64,000 nucleotides of DNA from contig NZ_FNJM01000003.1 of assembly GCF_900104115.1 (NCBI RefSeq), positions 62,001-126,000 of the forward strand, read 5' to 3'. A program made the position numbers and the translations under genes. Positions 38,288 through 47,068 of this stretch are shown here, in pieces. The number at the start of each line of letters is the position of its first letter. Positions within the stretch are counted from its first letter, which is position 1. Under the pieces are notes generated by a model. The model saw only the letters and a program-made list of their open reading frames with translations, was not told the DNA's origin and did not search any database. The DNA is from Clostridium gasigenes. GTDB lineage: Bacteria > Bacillota > Clostridia > Clostridiales > Clostridiaceae.

Positions 38288-39340
38288 TTATGATAATTTA
38301 GCGTAATAATTTCCCGGAAGGCAAATTATTTCATTTCTATTTTGCATTTCAAATAATAACCCAAACAATACCGCTCTGTCAACATTTACCCTTTCTATTA
38401 TGTCATCTAAATGTTTAGGTTCACTACTAATAACTGTTAAAAGCGCATCTTTAACTCCATTTCCTACTTTAGCATAACTATTTTTATAAATTCCAAAAAA
38501 TGTTCGAAGATCTTCCATTTCCGCAAAAGTACTTGCTCCATCACCAATAAGTTTATTACACCCAGTACTATTACTTTGAAGAACAGATCCTGGCACTGCC
38601 ATTACTGATTTGCCCTCTTCTAGGGCATATCCTACAGTAATTAAAGAACCGCTTTTAAGAGATGCTTCTATTACTACTAGTTTTTCACTTAACCCACTTA
38701 TTATTCTATTTCTTCTTGGAAAGTTATAGCTTATTGGCTCAGTACCTGGAAAAAATTCTGATAATAATAATCCTGTTCTCTCTATGTCTTTATATAACTT
38801 CTTATTTATTTTAGGATAGACCACATCTATTCCACAACCTAATACTCCAATAGTTCTTCCGCCCTCCTCAACAGCAACTTTATGCGCAATTGAATCAATT
38901 CCACTTGCAACGCCACTTACTATTGTTATAGAATTTAAGCACAGTTCTTTAGTTATACGTTTTGTTACTTCTCTTCCATAATTAGTGCAGTTTCTTGATC
39001 CAACTATTCCACCTGTTTTATCTTTTAAAAGACTTTTATCTCCTTTGTAAAATAATATATACGGAGGTTGTTTAAGATTCATTAATGACATTGGATAATC
39101 TATAGATGTGTAGGTTATATAGCCAATGCCTTCTTTATTTAAATATTTTTTAAATTCTCTTATTTCATTTAATGTTATTGTTTTTAAATTATTTATTCTT
39201 TTTCCACGTAATATTCTAGCCTTTACTATATTATCAATATTATTATGTATAACTTCTTCATTTTCATACATACCTAATAATTTAATTTTACTTTCGTTAG
39301 AAATTTCAAGTAATATAAACCACAATATAAATTCTTCCAC
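38288..39340 (-). CDS. dprA: DNA-processing protein DprA (Smf)
   Basis: Loads RecA on incoming single-stranded DNA in transformation. 350 residues with the Rossmann-like core GGIVGSRNCTNYGREVTKRI, TIVSGVASGIDSIAHKVAV, GCGIDVVYP, EFFPGTEPISYNFPRRNRIISGLS and a C-terminal winged helix. Start GTG (V-E-E-F) follows AGGAAGTGAT; an upstream in-frame GTG overlaps that site. Follows comM. Confidence 0.95.
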   Translation of the reverse strand: MEEFILWFILLEISNESKIKLLGMYENEEVIHNNIDNIVKARILRGKRINNLKTITLNEIREFKKYLNKEGIGYITYTSIDYPMSLMNLKQPPYILFYKGDKSLLKDKTGGIVGSRNCTNYGREVTKRITKELCLNSITIVSGVASGIDSIAHKVAVEEGGRTIGVLGCGIDVVYPKINKKLYKDIERTGLLLSEFFPGTEPISYNFPRRNRIISGLSEKLVVIEASLKSGSLITVGYALEEGKSVMAVPGSVLQSNSTGCNKLIGDGASTFAEMEDLRTFFGIYKNSYAKVGNGVKDALLTVISSEPKHLDDIIERVNVDRAVLFGLLFEMQNRNEIICLPGNYYAKLS

Positions 39341-39357
39341 TAATATCACTTCCTTTA

Positions 39358-40878
39358 TTATATTATTTCACCATTAACATTTTTTCTATACCCTATTGCT
39401 TCATATAAATGATGTTCTAAAACTTCAGAACATCCTTCTAAATCAGCTATACTTCTTGCTACTTTAATAATTTTTGTATATCCTCTCATTGTTAAATTAT
39501 ATTTATCATAATATAGTTGTAATAAATCTGTGCTCCCGGATGATAAATTACATAATTTCATAACATCTTTTCCAACTACATCGGAATTGTACTTATATAT
39601 AGTATCTTTAAATCTCATTTCCTGTATTTCTCTTGCAAGTTCAACTCTAAATTTCATAGATTTAGTGTCATTAACATTACTTAAATTCTTCCTTTTATCT
39701 ATATCCGATCCTTTAATTCTTGGAACAAAATTTAATATATCTATTCTATCTAAAAATGCTCTAGACAATTTATTTAAGTATCTCCTTTTTTCTCCCTCTG
39801 TACAAATACAACTTTCTTCACTTATACCCCCACAAGGACAGGGATTAAAGGCTCCGACTAACAAAAAATTAGCAGGTAATTTATAACTTCCACTTAACCT
39901 ACTTATATTAATAATTTTTTCTTCTATTGGTTCTCTTAGCACTTCTAGTACATCTCTTTTAAATTCTAAAATTTCATCTAAAAATAAAACTCCATTGTGG
40001 GCCAATGTAATTTCACCAGCTTTAATTTCTTTCCCACCTCCAACTAATGCCGTTCTAGTAATTGTATGGTGAGGATTTCTAAAAGGCCTAACTATTCCGC
40101 ACTCTTCTTTAAATAACCCCGAAATACTATAAATCTTTGCAATCTCTTTTTCTTCTTCTAATGTTAACTTTGGCAAAATTGATGGCAGAGCTTTTGCAAG
40201 CATTGTCTTTCCTGCACCTGGCGAACCAAACAATAGTATATTATGTCTTCCAGCTGCTGATATTTCCATTGCTCTTTTAGAAGTGGTTTGCCCTATAATT
40301 TCTCCAAAATCTAGATAACTTGAATTTACTTTCTTCTTTATGTCTTCTATTTCATAAGGCATAAGATCTTCATTATTTATAAACCCTACTACTTCATTTA
40401 AACTTTTAAATGGATAGAACTGGCCTATATTAAAATATCTTATTTCTTTTAAATTTTCTAAAGGAAATATGAATTTGCTCTTGTTTTTTTCATCACCTTC
40501 AAAAATTATAGGTAACGCTCCTTTAACTCCTTTTAAATCTCCACCTAAGGAAAGTTCCCCAAATAAAACGTAGTCCTTTAAATTCTTTTCTTCAACTTGC
40601 TTAGATGCTATTAATATTCCTATTGCCATAGGAAGATCTAACAACGATCCAATTTTTCTAACATCTGCTGGCGCTAAATTTATAGTTATTCTACCAAGAG
40701 GAAATTCAAATCCACTATTTAATATAGCTGACCTTACCCTCTCCTTTGCTTCTTTAATAGATGTATCAGGTAGTCCCACGATATTGAAATTTGGTATACC
40801 TTTGCTTATATCCACTTCTACAGTAATTAATATTCCATCTAATCCGTTATGTGTTGCACTTATTATTTCTATTGACAT
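39358..40878 (-). CDS. comM: YifB/ComM family Mg-chelatase-like AAA+ ATPase
   Basis: 506 residues: N-terminal Lon-protease-like fold (GLDGILITVEVDISKGIPNFNIVGLPD), AAA+ core with Walker A GSPGAGKTMLAKALP near residue 213 and FLDEILEFKRDVLEVLREP, and a C-terminal Mg-chelatase domain with four Cys (CPCGGISEESCIC). ComM is a helicase for branch migration in natural transformation in some bacteria; here it is next to dprA, supporting a role in DNA uptake or processing. Divergent from yraN. Confidence 0.93.
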   Translation of the reverse strand: MSIEIISATHNGLDGILITVEVDISKGIPNFNIVGLPDTSIKEAKERVRSAILNSGFEFPLGRITINLAPADVRKIGSLLDLPMAIGILIASKQVEEKNLKDYVLFGELSLGGDLKGVKGALPIIFEGDEKNKSKFIFPLENLKEIRYFNIGQFYPFKSLNEVVGFINNEDLMPYEIEDIKKKVNSSYLDFGEIIGQTTSKRAMEISAAGRHNILLFGSPGAGKTMLAKALPSILPKLTLEEEKEIAKIYSISGLFKEECGIVRPFRNPHHTITRTALVGGGKEIKAGEITLAHNGVLFLDEILEFKRDVLEVLREPIEEKIINISRLSGSYKLPANFLLVGAFNPCPCGGISEESCICTEGEKRRYLNKLSRAFLDRIDILNFVPRIKGSDIDKRKNLSNVNDTKSMKFRVELAREIQEMRFKDTIYKYNSDVVGKDVMKLCNLSSGSTDLLQLYYDKYNLTMRGYTKIIKVARSIADLEGCSEVLEHHLYEAIGYRKNVNGEII

Positions 40879-40915
40879 AAAATCACCCCTCTAAATTATT
40901 GACAAAGAATAAAAT

Positions 40916-40947
40916 AATAATCATTGTATTTTTAAAATATGATTATT
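40916..40947. promoter_or_regulatory. Inverted repeat between divergent comM and yraN
   Basis: Perfect 9-bp arms AATAATCAT (40916-40924) and ATGATTATT (40939-40947). A plus-strand TTGACA (40899-40904) and TATAAT (40970-40975) flank it but are not spaced as one promoter. Operator or chance palindrome in AT-rich DNA cannot be told apart. Confidence 0.3.
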
Positions 40948-41008
40948 AAATTTTAAAAGAGGCTATATTTATAATAGAAAAACCTTATAAGTATGGAGGT
41001 ATTTTATT

Positions 41009-41380
41009 ATGAAAGGTTTTAATAAAGATATTGGTAATTATGGTGAAGATCTAGCTTTTGAATTTTTAAAAAGAAATGGCTACTTTATTTTATCTAGAAA
41101 TTTTAGAAATAGATGTGGTGAAATTGATATTATATGTAAAAAAGATGATTTAATTATTTTTGCTGAAATAAAAAGTAGGTATAACTATAACTACGGTTCT
41201 CCCATAGAAGCTATTACCTACTCTAAACAAAAGCAAATCATTAAATTATGTAAATTCTATATATATATTAATAAGCTTATTAATTATAACTTTAGATTTG
41301 ATGTAATTGAGGTTTTTTTCAATAAAGATAATAATCTTTATTCTATTAACCATATTATTGACGCTTTCCGCGAAAGTTAA
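41009..41380 (+). CDS. YraN family (UPF0102) endonuclease-fold protein
   Basis: 123 residues with the restriction-endonuclease-like pattern: GNYGEDLAFEFLKRNGYFILSRNFRNRCGEIDIICKKDDLIIFAEIKSR (E in GEID, E-x-K in FAEIKSR). The enzymatic role is unproven; in other genomes it is next to rnhB or dprA, as here. Start ATG after GGAGG. One of three plus-strand genes; it converges on rnhB with 35 bp between stops. Confidence 0.9.
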   Translation: MKGFNKDIGNYGEDLAFEFLKRNGYFILSRNFRNRCGEIDIICKKDDLIIFAEIKSRYNYNYGSPIEAITYSKQKQIIKLCKFYIYINKLINYNFRFDVIEVFFNKDNNLYSINHIIDAFRES

Positions 41381-41415
41381 TTTCTTTAAGTATATTTAAA
41401 AAATTTGTTAAAGAA

Positions 41416-42228
41416 TTATAATATATTCCTTAAAAATGATAATCTATGAATTTCACAGGCCCCTACTTCTTTTAACCCTGCAATGTGCTTTACCGTACCA
41501 TAACCTGAATTTTCTTCAAATGCATAATGTGGATATTTTTTACTATACTCTTTCATAATCTTATCTCTGTAAACCTTAGCCACTATAGATGCTGCTGCAA
41601 TAGACGCTGATTTAGTATCACCCTTTATAACTGCTTTATTTTGAATATTTAAATTTTTTACCAAATATCCATCTGAAAGCACCAAATCCGGTGTTAAATC
41701 TAATCTAGTACAAGCTTCTAAAAATATTTTATTATTTGAGTATGCAATTCCTTTTTCATCTATCTCTGTATTTGAAGAAGCTGAAATATAATAATTAACT
41801 GCCTTTTCTTTTATTATTATCGCTAATTCTTCTCTCTTTTTTGCACTTAATTTTTTAGAGTCATTTATTTCTAAAATAAGGTTATCTTCTAAACAATTAA
41901 GGTCTAAAATCACGGCACAGGCTACTATTGGTCCAGCCAAGGGGCCTCTTCCAACTTCATCTACTCCTGCAACATATTCATACTCTCCAAAAGATTTATC
42001 AAAATTATACATAGCTTTAACTCTATTAATCTCGGCTATAATTTTATCTTTTTCTCTTTGAATTCTATTTCCTAAACTTTGAACATTTTTTCTCTTATCT
42101 AATATTAATATGTCAATAATTCTTATTAAATCAACCTTGTATAAAGAGTCTTTAATATCTATTTTATCCACTTCTTCTTTAATAGATTTAAAACTTAGGT
42201 CTTTAATATTAAGATCTAAAATATCCAT
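41416..42228 (-). CDS. rnhB: Ribonuclease HII
   Basis: Removes ribonucleotides and RNA from RNA-DNA hybrids. 270 residues: an N-terminal extension of about 80 residues, then GVDEVGRGPLAGPIVACAV (catalytic D-E near residue 90), NDSKKLS, and KGDTKSASIAAASIVAKVYRDKIM with further acidic ligands. The extension is also seen in Bacillus RNase HII. The ATG overlaps the rbgA stop codon by one base. Confidence 0.96.
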   Translation of the reverse strand: MDILDLNIKDLSFKSIKEEVDKIDIKDSLYKVDLIRIIDILILDKRKNVQSLGNRIQREKDKIIAEINRVKAMYNFDKSFGEYEYVAGVDEVGRGPLAGPIVACAVILDLNCLEDNLILEINDSKKLSAKKREELAIIIKEKAVNYYISASSNTEIDEKGIAYSNNKIFLEACTRLDLTPDLVLSDGYLVKNLNIQNKAVIKGDTKSASIAAASIVAKVYRDKIMKEYSKKYPHYAFEENSGYGTVKHIAGLKEVGACEIHRLSFLRNIL

Positions 42229-43190
42229 TATTTATATTCCTTTTTCTTTTCAGCTACTTTTTTCTTTAATTTTTCTTTTCTTTCAATTCTCTTTTTTTGT
42301 TTTTCTGTTAATTCTTTTTCTTCAATTACATCTTCATAGTCATCATCTGGACTTTCTAGAGATATATTTCCAAGCTTTCCACCTCTAAACTCGTCAAGTA
42401 GTATTACCGATATTCTATTGTAGTCAATTTCTCCACGTGCTATTATACAACCTCTTTTTCTTGCTATTGCATCTAAAGTTTCTAATGGATTTTCATTTAC
42501 TTCTTCTATCTTATATCTTTCTATTATCTTTTGTGAATGATTAACCTGAAGTTTTTCTACAAGCTTTAATGCTAATTCTTCAATATCCATTATTTCATCT
42601 TTAATAGCACCTGTAAATGCTAAATCCAAAGCTGTTGCTTCATGCTCAAATCTTGGCCATAAAACTCCTGGAGTATCCATCATTTCCATATCCATTTTAG
42701 TTTTTATCCATTGTTTATGCTTAGTAACTCCTGGTCTATCTCCAGTTTTCGCAATATTATTTTGAGCCATTTTATTAATAAATGTAGACTTACCTACATT
42801 AGGTATTCCAACAACCATAACTCTAGTTACAATCTTAACTACACCTTTTGATTTTAATCTATCATGCTTTTCTTTTAATAACTCATTTAAAATTGGTTTT
42901 ATTTTATTTAGACCAACTCCAGTTATACAGTTAACTTCTATTGGCTTAACAAGGTCTGTTGTTAAGAAATCCATCCATACTTTTGTAATCTTTGATTCTG
43001 TTAAGTCACTTTTATTCAATAAAATTATTCTTGGCTTACCCTCGCAAAGTTTATCTATATCTGGATTTGCTGAACTTCTAGGAATTCTAGCATCTCTAAT
43101 TTCTATTACAGCTTCAACTAATTTTAAATTATCTTCTATTTCTCTTTGAGTTTTTTTCATATGTCCTGGGAACCAATTTATTTTAGCCAT
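42228..43190 (-). CDS. rbgA: Ribosome biogenesis GTPase RbgA (YlqF)
   Basis: 50S assembly factor. 320 residues with circularly permuted G motifs: NKSD (G4, residues 59-62) before GIPNVGKST (G1, about 127-135) and DTPG (G3). N-terminal INWFPGHMKKTQREI and HATALDLAFTGAIKD are typical. C-terminal tail is Lys/Glu-rich. GGAGG ribosome site, preceded by a long hairpin. Cotranscribed with rnhB. Confidence 0.96.
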   Translation of the reverse strand: MAKINWFPGHMKKTQREIEDNLKLVEAVIEIRDARIPRSSANPDIDKLCEGKPRIILLNKSDLTESKITKVWMDFLTTDLVKPIEVNCITGVGLNKIKPILNELLKEKHDRLKSKGVVKIVTRVMVVGIPNVGKSTFINKMAQNNIAKTGDRPGVTKHKQWIKTKMDMEMMDTPGVLWPRFEHEATALDLAFTGAIKDEIMDIEELALKLVEKLQVNHSQKIIERYKIEEVNENPLETLDAIARKRGCIIARGEIDYNRISVILLDEFRGGKLGNISLESPDDDYEDVIEEKELTEKQKKRIERKEKLKKKVAEKKKEYK

Positions 43191-43208
43191 TACATTACCT
43201 CCTAATTA

Positions 43209-43293
43209 ATCAAGTTATTCTTAACTTCAGCTGGAGTTTACTTTTTCAAAGGATATCTTACTCCAGCAGAAGCTTATAAGAACTTATCAAGTT
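43209..43293 (-). promoter_or_regulatory. Long hairpin in the rbgA leader
   Basis: Inner arms CTTCAGCTGGAGT (43225-43237) and ACTCCAGCAGAAG (43260-43272) pair with one mismatch; outer parts add CTTA/TAAG and AAGTT-type pairs. It ends about 10 nt before the rbgA ribosome site. The remainder of the gap (43294-43361) is AT-rich with a TATAAT but no clear -35. Confidence 0.45.
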
Positions 43294-43361
43294 CGAATAA
43301 ATTGTATTTAATCATGTTAATATACCTTTTATATTATAGCCATATTTATAAATAAATAGCG

Positions 43362-43389
43362 AAAAAGGGACTTATAAAAGTCCCTTTTT
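43362..43389 (-). terminator. Terminator after rplS
   Basis: Perfect 12-bp arms AAAAAGGGACTT (43362-43373) and AAGTCCCTTTTT (43378-43389), 4-nt loop. Confidence 0.9.
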
Positions 43390-43407
43390 ATCTACTAAAT
43401 TTAAATA

Positions 43408-43758
43408 TTATCTAGTTAATAACTCTTTAACCTTAGCAGCCTTACCAACTCTGTCTCTTAAGTAGAATAATTTAGCTCTTCTTACTTTACCTCTTCTACT
43501 AATTTCAATCTTTTCTATAACTGGGCTATGAACTGGGAAAGTTCTTTCAACACCAGTTCCTAGAGCAACTCTTCTAACTGTAAAAGTTTCTCTTAAACCA
43601 CCATTTTGTTTCTTCATTACTGTACCTTCGAACATTTGTACTCTTTCTCTAGTACCTTCCTTGATCTTTACATAAACCTTAACGTTATCTCCAACCTTAA
43701 AGTTTGGTAAATCAGTTCTTAATTGTTCAGCTTCAATAGCTCTTAATATTTCATTCAT
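43408..43758 (-). CDS. rplS: 50S ribosomal protein L19
   Basis: 116 residues at the subunit interface. Family segments [69 protein letters not shown] and [27 protein letters not shown]. Start after GGAGGGA. It has its own promoter, leader and terminator although it follows trmD. Confidence 0.98.
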   Translation of the reverse strand: MNEILRAIEAEQLRTDLPNFKVGDNVKVYVKIKEGTRERVQMFEGTVMKKQNGGLRETFTVRRVALGTGVERTFPVHSPVIEKIEISRRGKVRRAKLFYLRDRVGKAAKVKELLTR

Positions 43759-43836
43759 TGTGTAAGTCCCTCCTTGTTTTTTAAATTCGACGTTCTTAAC
43801 AAATTGCTTTGACAGAGGACCGTTCGTACTAACACA
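43759..43836 (-). promoter_or_regulatory. Leader of rplS (candidate L19 leader RNA)
   Basis: About 78 nt from the predicted start to the AUG. CTTTG and CAAAG close a stem-loop containing ACGAACGGTCCTCTG, followed by AATTTG, TTAAGAACGTCGAATT. L19 leaders are known upstream of rplS in low-GC Gram-positives; I could not compare with the family model. Confidence 0.5.
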
Positions 43837-43842
43837 AAGTCT

Positions 43843-43871
43843 ATTCTAACATAAGTTATGTAAAATTTCAA
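43843..43871 (-). promoter_or_regulatory. Promoter for rplS
   Basis: TTGAAA (43866-43871), 17-bp spacer, TAGAAT (43843-43848); the -35 box begins just after the trmD stop codon. Confidence 0.7.
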
Positions 43872-43876
43872 TAATT

Positions 43877-44590
43877 TTAATTATCTTCTTTTAATAATTT
43901 TATGTCTTCTTTGCTAAGGCATACTCTTTTAAATAAATCTGGTCTCTTGTTTTTAGTAATTAAAAGGGATTGTTTTCTTCTCCATTGTCTAATCTTTTCA
44001 TGGTGTCCTGATAATAAAATATCTGGAACTCTATCCCCTGCATAATCATCTGGTCTTGTATATTGAGGATATTCTAATAATCCATCAGAAAATGATTCAT
44101 CCATATGACTCTCTTCTTTTCCAAGAACTCCATTTACTAACCTTAAAATAGAATCAATAACTGGAATTGCAGCCATTTCTCCTCCAGTTAAAATAAAATC
44201 TCCTAAAGAAATTTCCATATCAATATGATTATAAACTCTTTCATCTATACCTTCATAGTGTCCACATATAAATATAAGTTCTTGTTCTTTTGATAAATTT
44301 TCTGCCATTTGTTGATTAAACTTTTTACCCTTAGGCCCAAGAAAAATAACTTTCCCCTTATTAGCTTCTTTGCAATGATTTATAGCATCTATTATAGGTT
44401 GAGGTGTCATAACCATGCCAGCTCCACCACCATAAGGGTAATCATCCACTTTTTTATGCTTATTCAAAGAAAAATCTCTTATATTAATAGCTTCAATTTC
44501 CATTAACCCCTTTTCCTTTGCCTTCCCTATAATGCTATGATTAAATATATCAAACATTTCAGGAAATAAAGTAAGGATATTAATCTTCAT
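43877..44590 (-). CDS. trmD: tRNA (guanine(37)-N1)-methyltransferase
   Basis: SPOUT enzyme that methylates G37. 237 residues with the knot motifs [40 protein letters not shown] and [12 protein letters not shown], then [13 protein letters not shown]. Start overlaps the end of rimM by 11 bp. Confidence 0.98.
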   Translation of the reverse strand: MKINILTLFPEMFDIFNHSIIGKAKEKGLMEIEAINIRDFSLNKHKKVDDYPYGGGAGMVMTPQPIIDAINHCKEANKGKVIFLGPKGKKFNQQMAENLSKEQELIFICGHYEGIDERVYNHIDMEISLGDFILTGGEMAAIPVIDSILRLVNGVLGKEESHMDESFSDGLLEYPQYTRPDDYAGDRVPDILLSGHHEKIRQWRRKQSLLITKNKRPDLFKRVCLSKEDIKLLKEDN

Positions 44591-45077
44591 CTTGCCATTC
44601 TCCTACTGGTTTAATAGTTATTTTTTTATTATCTATATCAATATCTAATACAACATCTAAAATAACTGGAATCAACAATTCTTTAGGGCTCTTTATCCAA
44701 TAAACATCATTACTCTTTGTTTGAATAACTTCATCTATTTTACCAAGTTCTTTTCCATTTGTATCATATACAAAACATTGCACTAAATCTGCTATGAAAT
44801 AACAATCTTCTTCTAGCTCTATAGCATTTTCTCTTGGAATTTCTATTATTTTAGTTTTATATGTTTCAGCTTGTTCTATTGTATCAACACCTTCTATTCT
44901 AACTATAACCCTATCTTTTTGATATTTACAACCTAAAAGCTTTTTTTCTTCTCCATCAATAATAACATACTCTAACTCGTCAAATCTTTTTGGATCATCT
45001 GTTAAAGATATTACTTTCATTTCACCCTTTAATCCATGTGTGTTAACTATTTTTCCAACTCTTAAAAATCCGCTCAT
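44580..45077 (-). CDS. rimM: Ribosome maturation factor RimM
   Basis: Binds S19 and the 16S 3' domain in 30S assembly. 165 residues: N-terminal RimM domain starting [25 protein letters not shown], and a C-terminal PRC barrel ([46 protein letters not shown]). Between khpA and trmD; Bacillus ylqD is not present here. Confidence 0.97.
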   Translation of the reverse strand: MSGFLRVGKIVNTHGLKGEMKVISLTDDPKRFDELEYVIIDGEEKKLLGCKYQKDRVIVRIEGVDTIEQAETYKTKIIEIPRENAIELEEDCYFIADLVQCFVYDTNGKELGKIDEVIQTKSNDVYWIKSPKELLIPVILDVVLDIDIDNKKITIKPVGEWQDED

Positions 45078-45113
45078 TTTTTCACCTCATAAAATATTTT
45101 TTTATATGTGTAA

Positions 45114-45140
45114 AAAGAGTTAGGAATATCCTAACTCTTT
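45114..45140 (-). terminator. Terminator overlapping the khpA stop codon
   Basis: Perfect 12-bp arms AAAGAGTTAGGA (45114-45125) and TCCTAACTCTTT (45129-45140), 3-nt loop, then TTTT-like run on the minus strand. The last codons AAG-AGT and the TAG stop of khpA are part of the 5' arm. Confidence 0.8.
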
Positions 45141-45370
45141 ACATCAATAATTTCCACTACTACTTTTTTGTCGTCTTTAATTGCTGCAGCTTTGACAACA
45201 GTTCGAATTGCTTTCGCTATTCTTCCCTGTTTGCCTATAACTTTTCCCATATCTTCAGGAGCAACCTTTAGTTCAAGAATAATTGATTGCTCTCCTTGAA
45301 GCTCATTAACTGAAACTTCACTTGGATTATCCACAAGGGATCTAGCGATTACTTCAACTAATTCTTTCAT
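45131..45370 (-). CDS. khpA: KH-domain RNA-binding protein KhpA (YlqC)
   Basis: 79-residue single KH domain: LELKVAPEDMGKVIGKQGRIAKAIRTVVKAAA with the GKQG loop that contacts RNA. Pairs with KhpB/Jag in other Firmicutes to bind many transcripts. The ATG lies 30 nt after a strong AGGAGGTGAA; a perfect 22-bp palindrome sits between. TTG two codons earlier (45376) is an alternative start. Between rpsP and rimM. Confidence 0.93.
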   Translation of the reverse strand: MKELVEVIARSLVDNPSEVSVNELQGEQSIILELKVAPEDMGKVIGKQGRIAKAIRTVVKAAAIKDDKKVVVEIIDVKS

Positions 45371-45376
45371 AAACAA

Positions 45377-45398
45377 CTGTAATTAATATTAATTACAG
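45377..45398 (-). promoter_or_regulatory. Perfect palindrome between khpA ribosome site and start codon
   Basis: 22-bp perfect palindrome with half CTGTAATTAAT. Shine-Dalgarno AGGAGGTGAA is at 45400-45409, the ATG at 45368-45370. If the palindrome folds as a hairpin, the remaining spacer drops to about 8-9 nt. Confidence 0.7.
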
Positions 45399-45414
45399 GT
45401 TCACCTCCTAAAAA

Positions 45415-45654
45415 CTACTTGTTAACTGTAGCTAATAATCTTTTAACAACATCTGTTGGTTGTGCACCATCATTTATCCATTTTGTAGCCTTTTCTAAAT
45501 CAATTTTGATTTCAGCTGGTTCTGTTAATGGATTGTAGTAACCTATTTCTTCTATACATCTACCATCTCTTGGGCTTCTTGAATCTGCAACTACTACTCT
45601 GTAGAAAGGAGCTTTCTTTTGACCCATTCTTCTTAATCTAATTTTAACTGCCAT
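45415..45654 (-). CDS. rpsP: 30S ribosomal protein S16
   Basis: 79 residues: [43 protein letters not shown] and the [24 protein letters not shown]-terminus. The start at MAVKIRL follows AGGAGGTGA; an in-frame GTG four codons up lies in that site. Between ffh and khpA. Confidence 0.98.
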   Translation of the reverse strand: MAVKIRLRRMGQKKAPFYRVVVADSRSPRDGRCIEEIGYYNPLTEPAEIKIDLEKATKWINDGAQPTDVVKRLLATVNK

Positions 45655-45699
45655 GTTTAATTTCACCTCCTTTAAAAATCATTGGTAATATATTTATTT

Positions 45700-47052
45700 C
45701 TAACTCATAAAAGGCATCTTACCAAATAATCCTTTTTTGCCTTTCTTTTGTAATGATTTCATTTGCTTCATTTGCTTTTTCATCATTTCATAACCTTTAA
45801 TGAGTTTATTAACTTCTTGAATTGTTGAACCTGACCCTCTAGCTATTCTCTTCTTTCTTGAAGAAACAGTTGAAACTAATTTAGGATTTCTTCTTTCCTT
45901 TGGACTCATTGATTGAATTATTGCCTTTTGTTTTGCAATTGCTTTTTCACCTGCTGTGAAATCAACATTTTGCATTTCTTTTGGCATACCAGGCATCATT
46001 TCCATAATACTACTTAATGAACCTAGTTTCTTCATTTGATCCATGGCACTTAAATAATCCTCATAGTTAAAGTCATTTTCCATCATTTTTGTACTTAAAT
46101 CTTGAGCTGATTTTTCATCAAAAGCTTCTTGTGCTTTTTCTATTAATGTAAGTACATCTCCCATTCCTAGGATTCTTGAAGCCATTCTATCTGGATAGAA
46201 CACTTCAAAGTCAGTCATTTTTTCTCCAACTCCAATAAACTTAATTGGCTTTTCAGTCATATGTCTAATGGATAGAGCAGCTCCACCTCTAGTGTCTCCA
46301 TCAAGCTTTGTTAATATTACTCCAGTTATATCTAAAGTATTATTAAAGCTTTCTGCAACATTTACGGCATCCTGACCTGTCATTGAATCTACAACTAATA
46401 GTATTTCTGTTGGGTTTATCTCTGACTTAATATCTTCAAGTTCACCCATAAGTGCTTCATCTATATGAAGTCTACCTGCAGTATCTATTATTATAACATT
46501 ATTTCCATTATCTCTTCCGTGAGCCATACCAGCCTTTGCTATATCAACAGGGCTAATTTTGTCTCCCATTTGGAATACTGGAATATCAATTTGTGATCCA
46601 ACAACCTCTAATTGTTTAATAGCTGCTGGTCTGTAAACATCACAGGCTACTAAAAGAGGTCTTTTATTATTTTTCTTAAGTTGAAGTGCTAATTTACCAC
46701 ACACGGTGGTTTTACCGGCTCCTTGAAGCCCAACTAGCATTATAATTGTTGTTCCATTATCTGAGTAATTTAATTTACTTTCACTACCACCCATAAGATT
46801 AGTAAGTTCATTATTAACTATTTTAATCACTTGTTGTCCTGGTGTCAGACTATCTAAAACCTCACTGCCAGAGCACTGCGTGCTAACGCTTGATATAAAT
46901 GTCTTAACTACTTTGTAATTAACGTCAGCTTCTAATAATGCAAGTTTTACCTCTCTCATAGCTTCTTTTATATCTTTTTCAGTAAGCTTTCCTTTGCCCT
47001 TAAGCTTTTTTAAAGCTTCCTGTAACTTATCTGCTAAACCTTCAAAAGCCAT
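45700..47052 (-). CDS. ffh: Signal recognition particle GTPase Ffh
   Basis: Binds signal peptides and the 4.5S/scRNA and targets ribosomes to FtsY. 450 residues: N domain, G domain with GLQGAGKTTVCGKLA near residue 107, DTAGRLH and TKLDGDTRGGAAL, and the Met-rich M domain from about residue 300 ending KKQMKQMKSLQKKGKKGLFGKMPF. Follows ylxM by 16 bp; the SRP RNA gene is not in this window. Confidence 0.98.
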   Translation of the reverse strand: MAFEGLADKLQEALKKLKGKGKLTEKDIKEAMREVKLALLEADVNYKVVKTFISSVSTQCSGSEVLDSLTPGQQVIKIVNNELTNLMGGSESKLNYSDNGTTIIMLVGLQGAGKTTVCGKLALQLKKNNKRPLLVACDVYRPAAIKQLEVVGSQIDIPVFQMGDKISPVDIAKAGMAHGRDNGNNVIIIDTAGRLHIDEALMGELEDIKSEINPTEILLVVDSMTGQDAVNVAESFNNTLDITGVILTKLDGDTRGGAALSIRHMTEKPIKFIGVGEKMTDFEVFYPDRMASRILGMGDVLTLIEKAQEAFDEKSAQDLSTKMMENDFNYEDYLSAMDQMKKLGSLSSIMEMMPGMPKEMQNVDFTAGEKAIAKQKAIIQSMSPKERRNPKLVSTVSSRKKRIARGSGSTIQEVNKLIKGYEMMKKQMKQMKSLQKKGKKGLFGKMPFMS

Positions 47053-47068
47053 GTTAACCCTCCTATGA

